64,000 nucleotides of DNA, from contig CM060731.1 of the NCBI GenBank assembly GCA_030704615.1, positions 32,052,001-32,116,000 of the forward strand, in the 5' to 3' direction. This document shows positions 48,198 to 60,475 of this stretch, piece by piece (position 1 is the stretch's first letter; each line of letters opens with the position of its first letter). This DNA comes from Takakia lepidozioides (lineage: Eukaryota; Streptophyta; Takakiopsida; Takakiales; Takakiaceae). Under the pieces are notes generated by a model. The model saw nothing but the letters and a program-made list of their open reading frames with translations. It made no database searches and had not been told where the DNA came from. A program made the position numbers and the translations under genes.

Positions 48198-48268
48198 GTA
48201 CTGCTTGCCAATGTACTGGTCCCGGATTTGCGGAATGCTGAGACACTACCCCCACTGCAAACGCTAAA

Positions 48269-51065
48269 TCAGGACGTGGTATAGACCATGGCATAGGTCA
48301 AAGAACCAACAGCTTGTTGATATGGTACATGACGCATGGCTTCCACTTCGTCAGATGTGTGAGGTGCTTGATCTTTGGAAAGTTTCAGATTGACCTCCAA
48401 AGGTGAAGCCACAGGTTTGCAATGAGTCATACCAAAGTGCTCAAGCTTAGCCTTGACATAATGAGCCTGAGTTAGGATCACCGAACCAGCTTGACGATCA
48501 CGAAGAACTTGTATGCCCAACAAGTAATGAACAGCTCCATGATCGGTCATCTCAAAGGCAGTCTGTAATTCACTCTTGGTACGAAGCATAAGTGAGACAT
48601 TGTCGCAAACCAAAATTGCATCATCCACATATAACGCAAGTATTAGAAATGAACCAGAATGTCATTACAATATGCTCCTATGCGATGAAAGCCCACTTGG
48701 AGAAGGTAAGAGTCAATCCTCTCGTACCATGCACGCGGAGCTTGTTTAAGTCCATATAGACTTCGAAGGAGACGACAGACTTGATGTTCATGGCCTGCCT
48801 TGACGAAGCCTTCTGGTTTACACATGTAGATCTCCTCTTTGAGGTGGCCATGTAAGAATGCCGTCTTGACATCTAGTTGGTCAACCTCCCAATTGTGAAT
48901 AGCCGCCAGTGCCAAAAGAACTCGAATGGATGTGATCTTGACCACAGGAGAAAATGTATCTATGTAGTCAAGACCTGCAACTTGAGAGTACCCTTTGGCT
49001 ACAAGTCGAGCTTTATAACACTCTACCGTGCCATCAAGATTCAACTTAAGTTTAAAAACCCACTTGCAGTTCACCGGCTTACGGCCCTCGGGTAGATCAA
49101 CTAACGCCCAAGTATCGTTCTTCATTAAGGACTGAAACTCAGAAGCAATGGCAGCTTGCCAATGTGGAGCATCATGCCTTGTGTGAGCTTCATGATAAGT
49201 CAAGGGTTCAGTCATCATACTAGACTTAGATGGACGCTCGTGAAAATGAAGATATTTGGGATTAGGTTTGAGTCTACGACCAAATCTGGTAACTTGTGGT
49301 TGAGTACCAAATGTAAAACCAAAGAGTGCAGGGAAAGGAGGACCAATGGTAGTTGGAAGTGCATTTGGGACAGAGGGCTGAAGCTCAGCAATAGGTAGTG
49401 TGTCATCAAAGAATAACGGATTATTATATGACATACGACGCTGTAATGGAGGCTCTGTAAGAGAGGAAGATCCAGCAGGATAGGTGGAGGCATTAGTGAG
49501 TGGTGGAGTATGTGGTAAAGCCACAAGCACAATAGGTGTGGCACATGGGGTGGAGGTGGAGGTGGAGGTGGAGGTGGTGCAAGTGGTACAACAGGTACAA
49601 CAGGTGGGAGGGGATGTAACGGTACAGAAATGTTCCCCACTGTTATAGTAGCCTGCTCCGGATCTGGAAGAGAAGAAGCTGACTCCCACTGAAGAGGCCC
49701 ATCGGATGTAAGAGAAGGTAGGTCTTCGTGGAAAACAACATCACGACTGATAACTATCTGTGGAGTTTGAAGATCAAATAGTCTGTATTCCTTAACGTCA
49801 GTGTGATAGCCTACAAATCGACACTTGCCACTTTTTGCATCTAACTTCTTCTTTTTCTCCTTGGGAATATAAGCATAGGCAATGCAACCAAAAATGCGTA
49901 AATGCGTAACATTGGGTTTGCGGCCTGTCCATATCTCTTCAGGAGCCCTATCGGCTACAACCTTGGTAATTAGTCTATTATGCAAATAGTTAGCAGTAGT
50001 AATAGCCTCACCCCAAATATTATTGGGCATACATGCTGCTTTCAACATACTCCTAGCTGACTCCACTAGAGTTCTACTTCTACGCTCAGCTACCCCATTT
50101 TGTTCAGATGTATAAGGAATTGTAAGCTGAAGTTTAATCCCATGTTGAGTTCAGTATAATTGAAAAGCTTTAGAAACAAACTCGGAGCCATTGTCACTCC
50201 GTAGGACTTTAAGTTGATGTTTAGTTTGATTTTTTGACATAACTTTGAAAGACTTAAAGTTGTGTAGGACTTCAGATTTTGCTTTTAGAAGGACAAGAAC
50301 ACAGTATCTTCTGTAATCATCGATGAAAGTAAGAAAGTATCTGGCTCCTCCACGAGATATGGTCTGCATCAGGCCACATACATCCGAATGGACAAGGGCC
50401 AAAAGTTCTGTTGTTCTGCTGCCCTCCTTTGGAAATTTGTGTCGTTGTTGTTTACCAAAGAGGCAGCCTTCACATAATTTTAATGGGTGCAATGGTATGT
50501 TGGTGAGTCCATCAACTACATGAAGCTTCTACATGAGCCGCAATTTCTCTAGGTTGGCATGACCATATCTATGATGCCAAATGGCTGAGTTGTTCAAACT
50601 TCTATTGGACACAGTCAAGGCCGCACATGGAGGTTCAAGTAACTTTTGTATGCTGCTTATAATCTCGGGGCCTGATGTGCCAACTTTATATAGACAATCG
50701 TGGGAAACCTCATTCAAGATGATCATTTGTCCACCAAAGCCCTCCAAGATGACTTGTTCCTTAGTGAAGGTGACTTTGTAACCGGCAACGACTACGCGAC
50801 TCACTGAGATTAAATTCTAACACAACGCTGGGACATGATATACGACTTGTATAAGCTTCACGTCGCCAGTCAAAAGTCTGATGGCAACATCTCCTTTGCC
50901 ATGGATTAAGTGGTGGGAATTGTCACCGAGGTAGACACTATCTTGCGGTGTGATATGTGCATAAGTCAAAAACCAATGTCTATGAGAAGTCATGTGATCA
51001 GTAGCTCCAGAATCCAAGAGCCAGTCAATGGAAATCTCCTTAACGGCAAACCCTCGAGATAACAT
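48269..51065 (-). pseudogene. Copia 1 pol (protease, integrase, reverse transcriptase)
   Basis: The protease active site is DWLLDSGATDHM (about 51030). The GAG-pre-integrase segment has WHHRYGHANLEKL. The integrase shows HSDVCGLMQTIS, FIDDYRRYCVL and RSDNGSEF. The integrase C-terminal region has RFVGYHTDVKEYRLFD. The reverse transcriptase has NCKWVFKLKLNLDGTVECYK, DTFSPVVKITSIRVLLALAA, QLDVKTAFLHGHLKEEIYM and YVDDAILV (about 48617-48640). Nonsense codons interrupt it near 50817, 50526 and 50150. Frame changes lie in a low-complexity Pro-rich spacer (about 49550-49610) and near 48650. Confidence 0.92.
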
Positions 51066-51254
51066 AAATATCCTATGTTCTCGGGCGGCCTGTCCAGACT
51101 GAACTTTGGACGCCTTCTCGTCTGCTAGTAGCTTTCGGCACTCTTTTTTAATGTGCCCCCATCTTATGACAATAATGCCAGGTCCTTTCCTCCTCTTTCC
51201 ATATGGTGTATAGATTGAGGGTTGACTGAGAATGGGTGTGTTAATACCACTCCT

Positions 51255-51903
51255 CTAACCTTGGTTGACAGGATAATTATTTGATCCTCTTGGAGATCCA
51301 GTTATCTGCCTCTTCTGGTTTGGCTTCCTACCAGCCCAGAATGCCGTGACTCCATCTGTTGCAGATAAGTCATCATTCTTCCTTCTACGAATGTCGACAG
51401 TCAATAATGTGGCTGCAACATCTTGAAGGGATAATCCAAGTTGATTACTTAAGGTCATAATTATGGGCTCGTATGATTGAGGAAGACTACTTAAGAGTGT
51501 CTCTACGTTGTCTTCATATGAATATGTGACCCCCACTGACCCTAGTTGTTCTAAGAGGAGAGTAAATTCATGAATATGAATTTTAATGTCACTCCCTTCT
51601 CTCAAACTGTAATTGACATATTGCTTTCTAAGATGACACTTATTTATCATGTCATTTGTGTGATATACTCTTTGTAAAGCTACCCAATTCCCATTTGCTG
51701 TAAGTGAAGAGGTCGCATGACCGAGACAAGTGTTTTTAACACTATCTATGATTATCAATTGGGCTGTCCTATCTCTATCTTCCCAATGGGCGATGGAACC
51801 TACATTCTTTTTTTAAAAGATAGGATAATCTAATCTTCCAGGTTTGATAGTTAGAACCATCTAATTTCTCTACGGTTCTTTGATCAGACGAGGAGGATGC
51901 CAT
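51255..51903 (-). pseudogene. Copia 1 gag (UBN2-type), frameshifted
   Basis: It starts MASSSSDQRTVEKLDGSNYQ with TWKIRLSYLLKKE, typical of copia gag. A frameshift follows at an A7 run near 51811-51820. The second part (from about 51805) includes LEQLGSVGVTYSYEDNVETL and LSSLPQSYEPIIMTL. No zinc knuckle is clear before the frame ends. Confidence 0.85.
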
Positions 51904-52076
51904 TGTGGCGCTGATTAGGATTTACTCTTCCTATAGAATTTTAGGACCCTATGTTTTTTGAAGACATTATACATTTTCTATGGTTCAAAAAACTCAATAG
52001 AATGTTAAGGTCAATTTGAAACAAGGAGTCCCATCCCATCGGATCGTTCTATATTATCTATAGAGGCCTGATACCA

Positions 52077-52460
52077 TGTTAATATCTACATTCTATATAT
52101 GAGTAAACATACAAGTGAGAGAGAGAGAGTTGAGACAGAATAGAAGCGTTGTATTACAGTCTCTGAACATACCTTTACATCTCTTGAAAAGTGTCTCTAG
52201 TCTACAAGATATGAAAGGTTACTTACTACTTGACTTACTAATCTACAAACCCTTTAACAATTTGCTTCTGCGCGAGTTGGGGCACAGAAGGGAACAGAGA
52301 AGTGGGGAGAGAAACAGAAAGACACATTTAAGGGACCTGAGGAGTACCTTGGACCTGAAGTCCTCTTGAAAATTTGCACGGCTCGGTGAAGCATACACCC
52401 TATTTGTCACCTGCCATCATCCTCCCTCCTGTGTTGCTTAGGGTCTTTTAAATCACAACA
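52077..52460 (-). repeat. 5' LTR and primer-binding site of copia element 1
   Basis: Read on the minus strand the 384-bp LTR starts TGTTGTGATTTAAAAG and ends TATTAACA. It is followed directly by TGGTATCAGG (to about 52066), the site typical of priming by initiator-Met tRNA in plant copia elements. A (GA)n run lies at about 52113-52128. Confidence 0.8.
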
Positions 52461-53900
52461 ATTCAACCTCAGATCCAACCTGGCAGTCCTGTCTCTTTGG
52501 AATCTGGGAGAGATGTAGTCACCTTGTATATGGGAGTCAAGGATGCATTAGAAGCCTTAGGATGGCTTTGCAGGCCTTCCCAACTACAGAACCACAAGAT
52601 GTATATAAGCTGTTCTTGATCCATCTACATAGTCAATTTTACCACACAGAACTATGGCTATCATATTAAAGCTCCCCTACAGGCGCCTAGTGATGTCGGA
52701 GGCATGTCTACTAGTCCTTGAGCTGGCATCTACTTCCAGAAGAAACCTACTGACACAAAAAAGTACCATATTACAGAACATAGGGAACAGGCATACCTAC
52801 AGATGGCCACAGTGAGTGAGAAGGTTGTGTGGCAAATGAGATTAAGGTAGAAGGAGCGCCACCAATCCACTTGCCCTGAACTGTGCCCTATAACCTTGCC
52901 AAGCTGCACCAAAGACACATTTTCATGTCATGCGCGGCTCCATTCTTCGCTCAGAATTGGAAATTCTGAAGTCAGCAACCCATTCCCTCCTTCCTGTCTC
53001 CCCAACATATCCAGAGCATTCTGTATGGGTCCTAAGCAACCTACATGTACAATCTGTTCAGTAGTAAAACCCCTACCGACTTCCTGCGAACAAGACGAGT
53101 GCAGCAACACCACAACAAATGTAGTGAAACCCACCTCCGGCGCCCACCTGCGTACGAAGAAAGGCTGTCCTGTAGGATCCTGTGACTGAGATGACCCTCT
53201 CTCCCCATACTGCTGGTTCTCAACATCCACAAACCCCATTAACCCACAGGTCTATAATTTGTCCTCTTCGAGCAATTTACAAGACCATCTCTTAAGCGTC
53301 ACCACCGGCTTCTTTAAGTGGTGCAACCACGAGTGTAGACTAAATTATGCCACACAGCAGTCGGCTAAGATACTACAAGGATCAGAACTTCAATACTGGT
53401 GATTCCACTTTATTGTGAGATAGAGTCCAAATGGTACCATTGCAATCGTACAGAGCAGTTTATCATGAAGTGCCAATTCAGGGACCTCATCCTGAATTCA
53501 TTTCCTGGGATTGGCACTCAAATCTGGGTTAGTTGATGTACCTTGATCTCAGTTTCACATGTCTCAGAAGTGATTTCGTTATTGGTGAACGGTATTGTCA
53601 AGGGGAGGAATGTGCCCCCGACTTCACAACGATGTTAGTTATAAGGAACCACACACTCCACCATTCCTTTAGAAATGCCTACCATTCTCACACTCCAATA
53701 CAAGTTCATACTACTGCTAAAGCAACAGACTATTGCAGGTCTCTTTCATGTTGCATATTTTGTCAGCACCATGTGAAAAATGGCTTGCTTGGGTAAGATG
53801 TCAGGGGTACATGGCCAAACAGACGGGTCTTTGCCAGTCCTCAGACGAGGAATTTAATAGAACAGCTGTGATAAGGAAGCACCCACCGGGAGGCGCACAA
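52461..53900. other. Unassigned region with one possible minus-strand gene
   Basis: The minus frame 52928-53239 (103 aa, MGFVDVENQQYGERGSSQSQ..) looks compositionally like coding sequence. Another stretch, 52800-52918, could be a following exon with a donor near 52799. I know no family match, and no complete splice chain is visible. Confidence 0.25.
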
Positions 53901-53961
53901 AGCCTGATCATTCAACACCCCCCCTCAGGCTAAGCTTGCCCACTCTACAGCTCTCTACAGA
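53901..53961 (-). repeat. Second copy of the copia 2 polypurine tract/LTR junction
   Basis: These 61 bases are identical to 56042-56102. On the minus strand they read through GCCTGAGGGGGGGTGTTGAA, the polypurine tract and LTR start of copia element 2. Neighbouring bases differ on both sides. Here the copy is fused to LINE-like coding sequence. Confidence 0.85.
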
Positions 53962-54380
53962 AAGGGAGAGTGCAATTGCCCATTCTGTGGGCAACCAGAA
54001 GACAATATTCATTTTCTGATTCATTGTCCCGGGTTCTCTCACCACAGAGACGCTCTCCTCAAATCTATCAAGGGAATTGTGCCTGTACCTCTGTTACCAA
54101 CTTTGAAAGTCTCGAGGCTGAGCCAAAAGCCCAGGCCCTTTTGGAGCCTAGTTATTGGGCAAACCACACATAGCAGATCTTGATGCTTGTGTGAAGGGGT
54201 TTCTAGAGGATATCTGGAAAACCCGGGTCAATTGTTTATTCGAAGGTAAGTCTTACTACCGACGTCAGCCCCTGTGTTTGTCCCTTTGTGTTCCGCTCTG
54301 GGCGCGGGGTCAATGGCCACAAGGCTACGGCAAACAACGTCTTATGAGTACATTCTCTTATCTCCTCGCTCTTTTGTAAG
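53950..54380 (+). mobile_element. LINE fragment: C-terminal zinc-knuckle region of ORF2 and 3' tail
   Basis: The plus strand encodes LYRKGECNCPFCGQPEDNIH then FLIHCPGFSHHRDALLKSI, the CX2C..H..C pattern seen at the end of plant LINE reverse transcriptases. After a frame change comes CVKGFLEDIWKTRVNCLF. The tail (54190-54370) matches the WDR6 intron fragment at 4120-4330. The rest of the LINE is absent. Confidence 0.7.
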
Positions 54381-56041
54381 CTTTTTCCATTTTCTAACTG
54401 ATATGAGACGAAGTCACTGAGCAACCTGACACATACACATAAATGCTTCCACCTCTTTTCAGGTTACCCCTAGAAATGTCCTGTACAATTCGTTAGGATC
54501 CAGGAGTGAAGAAAACGGACTTAACCAAGGATTCTTTCCCTTCCCTAACATCTCACAGGAACTTACAGACTATTCCTCCCCCTCCTCACTGTCCTGTTTT
54601 CTGTTTCTTTGTAAGTGCCCTACGGCCACTTTGGCTGAGTTTTCACACTCTGGGGGGTAAAACACACCGAACTGGGCAGATACCCCATGGAGCCTATGCC
54701 CAAGTGTTCACAGAAAATGGTCAATTGAAAGATCTCTTTATTCACCCTTCTTGCACAACAGTGTGATTGACACAGCAACCACAGCCAAATGTGCATGTAG
54801 AGGGCTACAGGCACAATATCACTGTCAACTTTTATGATTGTGTCAAATGAAAGATCATTGGGCATGGGTCATCCAAAACTTCTATATCCTGGTGCTGTAA
54901 AATCCTACCATTTGCTCCTGGAGGATAAAGAGACTACGCATTTGGAATGTATCACAACCTGAATTGACAGGAAAAGGTCTATTTTCTGTCTCATCTCCAC
55001 CCCCCCAAGTTCCGCGCAGCTTTAATTCAGTGATGTGTCAAAAGATGATGTTGGACGACGAAATCAACTCCATATGCGAGGCTTCAGCTGTTTGTGTTGT
55101 CGAGATCCCCTGTACAGCAATTCACCATAGCAATTTTATGGTCAATGCCCCTTGCATCAAACCAAAGCAACCCTATCATGCAACAGACTCTACCTGCCCA
55201 CTAGCCTACTAAATGGGTAAACTTGACATGGGAGTAGATTAACGTATATGTGACCTTGTGACCCCTCGAGCGCCTATGTTTGTTTGACCCGCAGCAGATT
55301 GCTTCAGGTAGGGTAGTGCATTGGATTCATTTGGAGAGAAGGGGTCTCTCCTCCTTAAGAATATGCATTCCCTGCAGCTCCTATGGAGTGATGATCTCTG
55401 AATGGTGACAATCAGATCCCCTGGTGGATGCAGCCTCTCCACTCAGCCTTCGCGTGAAGTGACCGATGAAGCTGTGAATGAAGGATATGACATGCTCAAC
55501 GGCATGCCAATCCTGAAAGTATACACAAGGCGATCAAAGCCTGCACGCAAAGAAACGGACCCATTAATGCAGAATTGCAGGATGTCTAGGAGAATACCTA
55601 GAAGACAAGACAATTCGCATGCAAAAGGCTGGCTTGCAGCTGGGCACCTGTGAGCTGACCAACCAAGAAAACCAATGTAAAGTGGACAAGTTCCTCAAGC
55701 TAGTGACATTCACATTTGTGCTGGGCAAGAGCCATGGGAAACTTAGAAGAAGACTGCCAGGGATTTCGTTGTCTATAAGTGGAGTGTGAACGTGTGAACT
55801 CAAGATGGCCTCCGTGAAGAATTTCGCAGACAGTATATTGATGATCAATGAGACTGGAATACAAGGCCTCTGGAGAGCAAGCCATATATACAGAGGTGGC
55901 ACGGCCTCGGGCACCGCCGAGTCTAATAAATGTAACATGGCTCATTAGCTAGAAGATAACTGCCAACTACCCCTAAGTAATTACTACAGCCTGCAGCTAC
56001 ATCGATGCAATCGGTGATCCATGTGAAATGTCTTTAAAGAT
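54381..56041. other. Unassigned; right part is probably the LTR of copia element 2
   Basis: No gene is recognised at 54381-55500. About 55560-56058 on the minus strand begins TGTTGAATGATCAGGC, has a TATA-like TGTATATATGG (about 55885-55895) and resembles an LTR. I could not find its end or a partner copy. Confidence 0.35.
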
Positions 56042-59000
56042 AGCCTGATCATTCAACACCCCCCCTCAGGCTAAGCTTGCCCACTCTACAGCTCTCTACA
56101 GATGATTAACTACAAACTGTTCAGATTCAAAGCACTGAGAGCTTCAGCAGTAGTAAGTCTTCTCTTATGTGCTGGCCACTCCACGAAATAACTGCGATTT
56201 GGGCCGAATGTCAAGCAGAAATGTACAGCCCGACAAAAATTTCCAAGAGCTCTTGGGTTAGTCGACTTCATCCTTTTCAAGAATTTTGGTCAGACTGCAA
56301 ACTTCGAGATCATTCCTGAATTTAGAATGCTTGATTTTTCCAAGAGGCTTGGTGAATATGTCAGCTAATTGTTCCTCGGTTGGTATATGTACAAGGCCAA
56401 TCTCTTTGCTCTCAACTTTTTCACGTATATATAGTGGTAATGCACCTCTATATGTTTAGTGCGCGCATGAAAAACAGGGTTTTGAGCAATCTTCATACTA
56501 CTCTGGTTATCACAGAAAAGAGTAGTAGCTTCATGACTTACAATTCCAAGCTCTCCTGTAAGAAATCTCAACCACGCAGTTTCTTTCACCCCTTCTGTTA
56601 AAGCTCGATACTCACCCTCCGTGCTTGATGGGTTGTTTCTTCGAGCACCAAGTCACTGCCGACTCTCCCAGGCGAAAGACATATCCAGTAGTTGAATGTC
56701 TTCTATCGTGATCTCCTGCCCAATCTGCATCAGTGTAACCGTGAAGAGTGATACCGGTGCCTTGACGAAAACATAGACCATAATCTGCAGTACCCTTAAT
56801 GTACCTGAAAATTTTCTTCACTGCATCAAGATGAGCTTGTTGCGGGTTGGACATGAAGCGGCTAACCACACCTTTGACTCGTTCCCTTTCTCGATAAAGC
56901 CTTCAGGATGAGACATGTACACTTCTTCAGTTAGATCTCCACTCAAGAATGCCGTTTTCACATCCATGTGAAAAATAGACCACCCATTTTGGGCAGCGAT
57001 TGCAATTACTGTGCGGATTGTTGACCACTTCACCACTGGAGCAAAATTATCTTCAAAGTCAATGCCAGCTCTTTGTTCATAACCTCGAGCAACCAGTCGG
57101 GCTTTCAGTTTTTCTGGGGTCAACGTTGAACACCCATTTTGGTGAAATTGGTCTCCGTCATTTTGGAAGATCCACGAGTTCCCATGTTTTGTTGCGAGTT
57201 ATCGATTCCAACTCCTGTTGCATTGCCATTTGCCATCCAGGAATATTGGAAGCCTCTTCAAAAGATGTTGGTTCGAAGGGTACCTCCATAATGTTAACGT
57301 AGTCGCGAAACCAAGCAGGTATCTTTTCGATCCGCTCAGACTTTCTTGGTTCTTGGCCAGCAACCAGTGTAGGAGGATCTTCTAATTGAACAGACATGTC
57401 CTGCGAAGCTGTCTGTGAAGACTCTTCACTTTCAGTCATTGAGGGACCCATGGGCACGTCGTTATTGCATGGAGGAGTCTCAGGTGATACTGGTAGTAAG
57501 TCATCGGTAGGAGAAAAAATGGATTCCTCAGGTTCAATGAACTCCCTTTTAATCACTGGGTCAGTTGGTGACTCTTCAAAATGCACATCTCTGCTTATCA
57601 CAATGCGACGAGAAGAAGGATTATAGAGCCGATAGTCTTTGGTTGAGGAATCATATCCAACCATAACGCATTCAATTGATTTAGAATCAAGCTTTCCTCT
57701 TTCCTCAAGTGCCACATGAACATGAGCACTGCAGCCAAATATGCGTATGTTGCTTAAATCAGGTTTGATATTTGAGAATTTCTCATAAGGTGTCATACCT
57801 GAATTAGCTCTCGTTGGGCAACGGTTGAGAAGATAAGCCGCAGTTTTGACTGCTTCAGACCACAAGAACTTTGGTACCTCTCTTTCAAGTACCAAACTGC
57901 GAGCACACTCGAGCAAAGTGCGATTTTTCCTCTCTGCCACGCCGTTCTGTTGTGGCGTTCGTGGTTGTGTAAGTTGGCGTTGAATTCCATGTTTGTGGCA
58001 GTATTCAATGAATGCTTGAGAGAGGAACTCTCCACCTCGATCTGTTCGAAGACATTTAATACGTTCCCAGTAGCATTCTCAATCATCTCCTTAAAGATTT
58101 GGAATTTCTTTAACGCCTCACTTTTCTATTTGAGGAAGTACACCCACGTCATTCGGCTGTAGTCATCAGTCACGGCCATGAAATACTTAGATCCAGAAAG
58201 AGAAGGAGTAGAAATGGGTCCCCATTGATCAATGTTGAGACTGGCGTGGAAATCTTTCCCGATGTTGTTTGCCTTTCAGACATCCGATGCAGGTTTCAGA
58301 CAAGAGAGGCAATCTTGGCATTCCAACTACCTTATCTTTGTTTGACAGAAAATGAAGACTCTGATAATTCAAGTGACCAAGTCGATTATGCCATAACCTA
58401 GCCCCACTAATGTCTTCTACAGGATTAGCTTCCATGATAGGGACGGCTTTGGACTCAACACATTTAGTAACGAGCCTGTATAAACTATTGGATCGGTCTC
58501 GTACACCGGGTGCAACAATCGCATGAGGTCTATGTCTGTCTACGATCAAACATTTTCTAGCCCCGAATGAAGCTAAGTGACCTTTGTCTGCCAAAGCACC
58601 AACAGAGATGATATTTTTCTTTAGACCTGGCACATACAGAACATCTGTAATCATCTTTATTGATCCATTTACACTCTTGAACTAAGCATGACATTTGCCC
58701 TCAACATGATGAAGGTGGCCTCCTGCTGATCGTACACTAGAAGATATCCGTGACTTCTCCATATTATGCAAGAGATTTGGATTACCACTCACATGCTTAC
58801 TAGCACCAGAGTCCATATACCATTCTCCATCTTCGACATCTGCAGCAAGTGCTTCGTTCTCTACTTCCAGTGTAGCCATCGCAGCCTCCAGAAGTTCGGC
58901 GGTGGTCTCCGATGTGTCACTTTCTTCAGATGGTTCTGGTCCATTTTCCTCTTCCTCGATAGCATTGACTTGTCGGCTTCTTGCCTTCAAGATCTCATCG

Positions 59001-59370
59001 TAAGGAACAGCACAATTTTTCGCCCAGTGGCCAAACTTGCCACATCGATTGCAGTTCATCAATCGTTTTCTGTCGAAGTTGTATCTAGACCCGCCGCCAG
59101 GCTTTCGCTGTCCTTCTGACCGTTTGTAGTTTTGGGCAAATCTCTAAAACTTCACCCACAAAGCTTCTTCGTCCTTCTTCTTGTTCTTGAGCTCTCTCCT
59201 GCTCTCTTCATGCAACAGTTTTGCTGTTAGTTCTTCTAGAGTAGGTAGATCCCTTTGACTCAACACCGACTGGACATAGTCATAACTCTCCCGGAGAGCG
59301 TTCCCCCTTTCTGCAGCTATCCCCTCAAAAACTGAGTCAAACGTATCTATTTGACAAAGATAAGACCAAT
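56042..59370 (-). mobile_element. Ty1/copia retrotransposon 2, 5' truncated and internally deleted
   Basis: Order on the minus strand: gag C-terminal part (about 59370-59070, NALRESYDYVQSVLSQRDLP), zinc knuckle CNRCGKFGHWAKNC (about 59055), protease YMDSGASKHVSG (about 58810), GAG-pre-integrase WHNRLGHLNYQSLHFL (about 58390), integrase (58260-57640, with RIFGCSAHVHVALEERGKLD), reverse transcriptase start ([38 protein letters not shown]), then RNase H (DADWAGDHDRRHSTTGYVF, LFCDNQSSMKIAQNPVFH), then a polypurine tract and LTR start at 56058. At about 56870 the frame jumps from [11 protein letters not shown] to [11 protein letters not shown], so the YVDD core is deleted. The 5' LTR and gag N terminus are missing. 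It belongs to a different copia lineage from element 1. Confidence 0.93.
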
Positions 59371-59829
59371 TAGGCTCTAAATCATTTAAATTAAATCAAA
59401 AGGGTTTTTTTTAATTTAAAAAAATTAAAGTTACAAATTGAGTGATCCCAGCTGGAGCCTTTCTTCAAGCCCGTAGACTATGTGGAAACCTGCTGCAGTG
59501 CACGGAAGTATGAGTGCCTCGACCACTCTGTAATGGTGCCTGGTTTTGTGGCAGATCTACCCTCTGATCCTTGTGCCTGTCGCAACCATGTCCAACCACT
59601 CTTCCGACCCACCTAGAATAATCACATGTGCAGGCTATGACTCAATTCGCCATTACTCGGTGGCATCTCTATCTTCCTTCGGGCAACTTGCTGGTTCCTC
59701 ACACAACTGTATCGCTGCCCGCAAACCCATGCTAGACACCAAGTGTGAATTGGCTGTCTATGCACAAAGTGTATGCCACAAAGTAGCCGCTTGCATAAAC
59801 TGAATAAGGCCTGCGTGAGATAGTCGTCT
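59371..59829. other. Junction region, no gene
   Basis: It begins with an A/T-only tract (about 59385-59440) resembling the tail of the repeats at 39100 and 39873, at the broken 5' end of copia element 2. Nothing else is recognised. Confidence 0.35.
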
Positions 59830-60123
59830 TTATTTTTCATTGTTCTTAGCCGCTTGTAGCCTGATTTGCTCATCATCTGAGAAAAACTCCACAACCTCAT
59901 TAGCCAGTTCTTCATCATCAATGCCTGAAGAATCATAGGCCTTCATGTGGAGGCTGGGGTTGTCCAAAACATAGTTGGCAAATCCTGGCACATAAGTAAT
60001 CTCTTCCCCCGATTTAAATCGCAATGTTACATAGAACTTTGTTTTCTTGCGGGAATCCAGGGGTGCAATAAGCTGTTGGCTGGCTGCCGCCTTGTTAAAC
60101 GGCCCACCTGCGTAACTCAGAAC
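59830..60123 (-). CDS. Unidentified C-terminal exon
   Basis: After an acceptor (GGGCAG before 60123) an open frame of 97 codons runs to a stop at 59830: VLSYAGGPFNKAAASQQLIA, then KTKFYVTLRFKSGEEITYVP, then SSGIDDEELANEVVEFFSDD and ending AAKNNEK. Composition and the acidic tail look like real coding sequence. I do not recognise the family and found no upstream exons I trust. It may be the remnant of a gene disrupted together with the RPS2-like piece at 60476. Confidence 0.4.
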   Translation of the reverse strand, partial: VLSYAGGPFNKAAASQQLIAPLDSRKKTKFYVTLRFKSGEEITYVPGFANYVLDNPSLHMKAYDSSGIDDEELANEVVEFFSDDEQIRLQAAKNNEK

Positions 60124-60475
60124 CTGCCCATGCTCTCATACACAAGCTTGCATAACCCTAGCAAGCTACAATGCCATCTTAGAGCAAACTGAGTTGCAGC
60201 AGAAATAGTATCCGTGCCGCAACGATCCTCAAGCTCGGCCTGACCTGGTTCTCCATTTCAAAACACTATTTTGTATCGACAGGAACAACCTCCAGGGAGT
60301 TCGCCAAGCTGGAGGGAATCTCTTAAACTATTCCCCCAAGACCAAGAAAATGCAACGTTGCTGCTGGGCGGTCGCAGCCCGCCGCTTCACTAATCGACCA
60401 ACTCCAGAATGTTGCCACGGCCTGCTTTGCTTCTGCATCGGCATATACATCTATATACAATTTATTTATTTTTAT

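Larger units (their letters stand above)
48269..52460 (-). mobile_element. Ty1/copia retrotransposon 1, truncated at its 3' end
   Basis: In minus-strand order: 5' LTR 52077-52460 (TG..CA), primer-binding site, gag from 51903, protease, integrase, and reverse transcriptase to 48269. The element stops inside the reverse transcriptase/RNase H region, after GSLTYAM. RNase H, polypurine tract and 3' LTR are absent, so it cannot move by itself. Its broken end faces the truncated AP2-like paralogue. Confidence 0.93.

Noticed and set aside
51800-51825. Programmed ribosomal frameshift in copia 1 gag at the A7 run.
   Set aside because: The change needed is +1, not the usual -1, and the element has other breaks; a simple indel is more likely.
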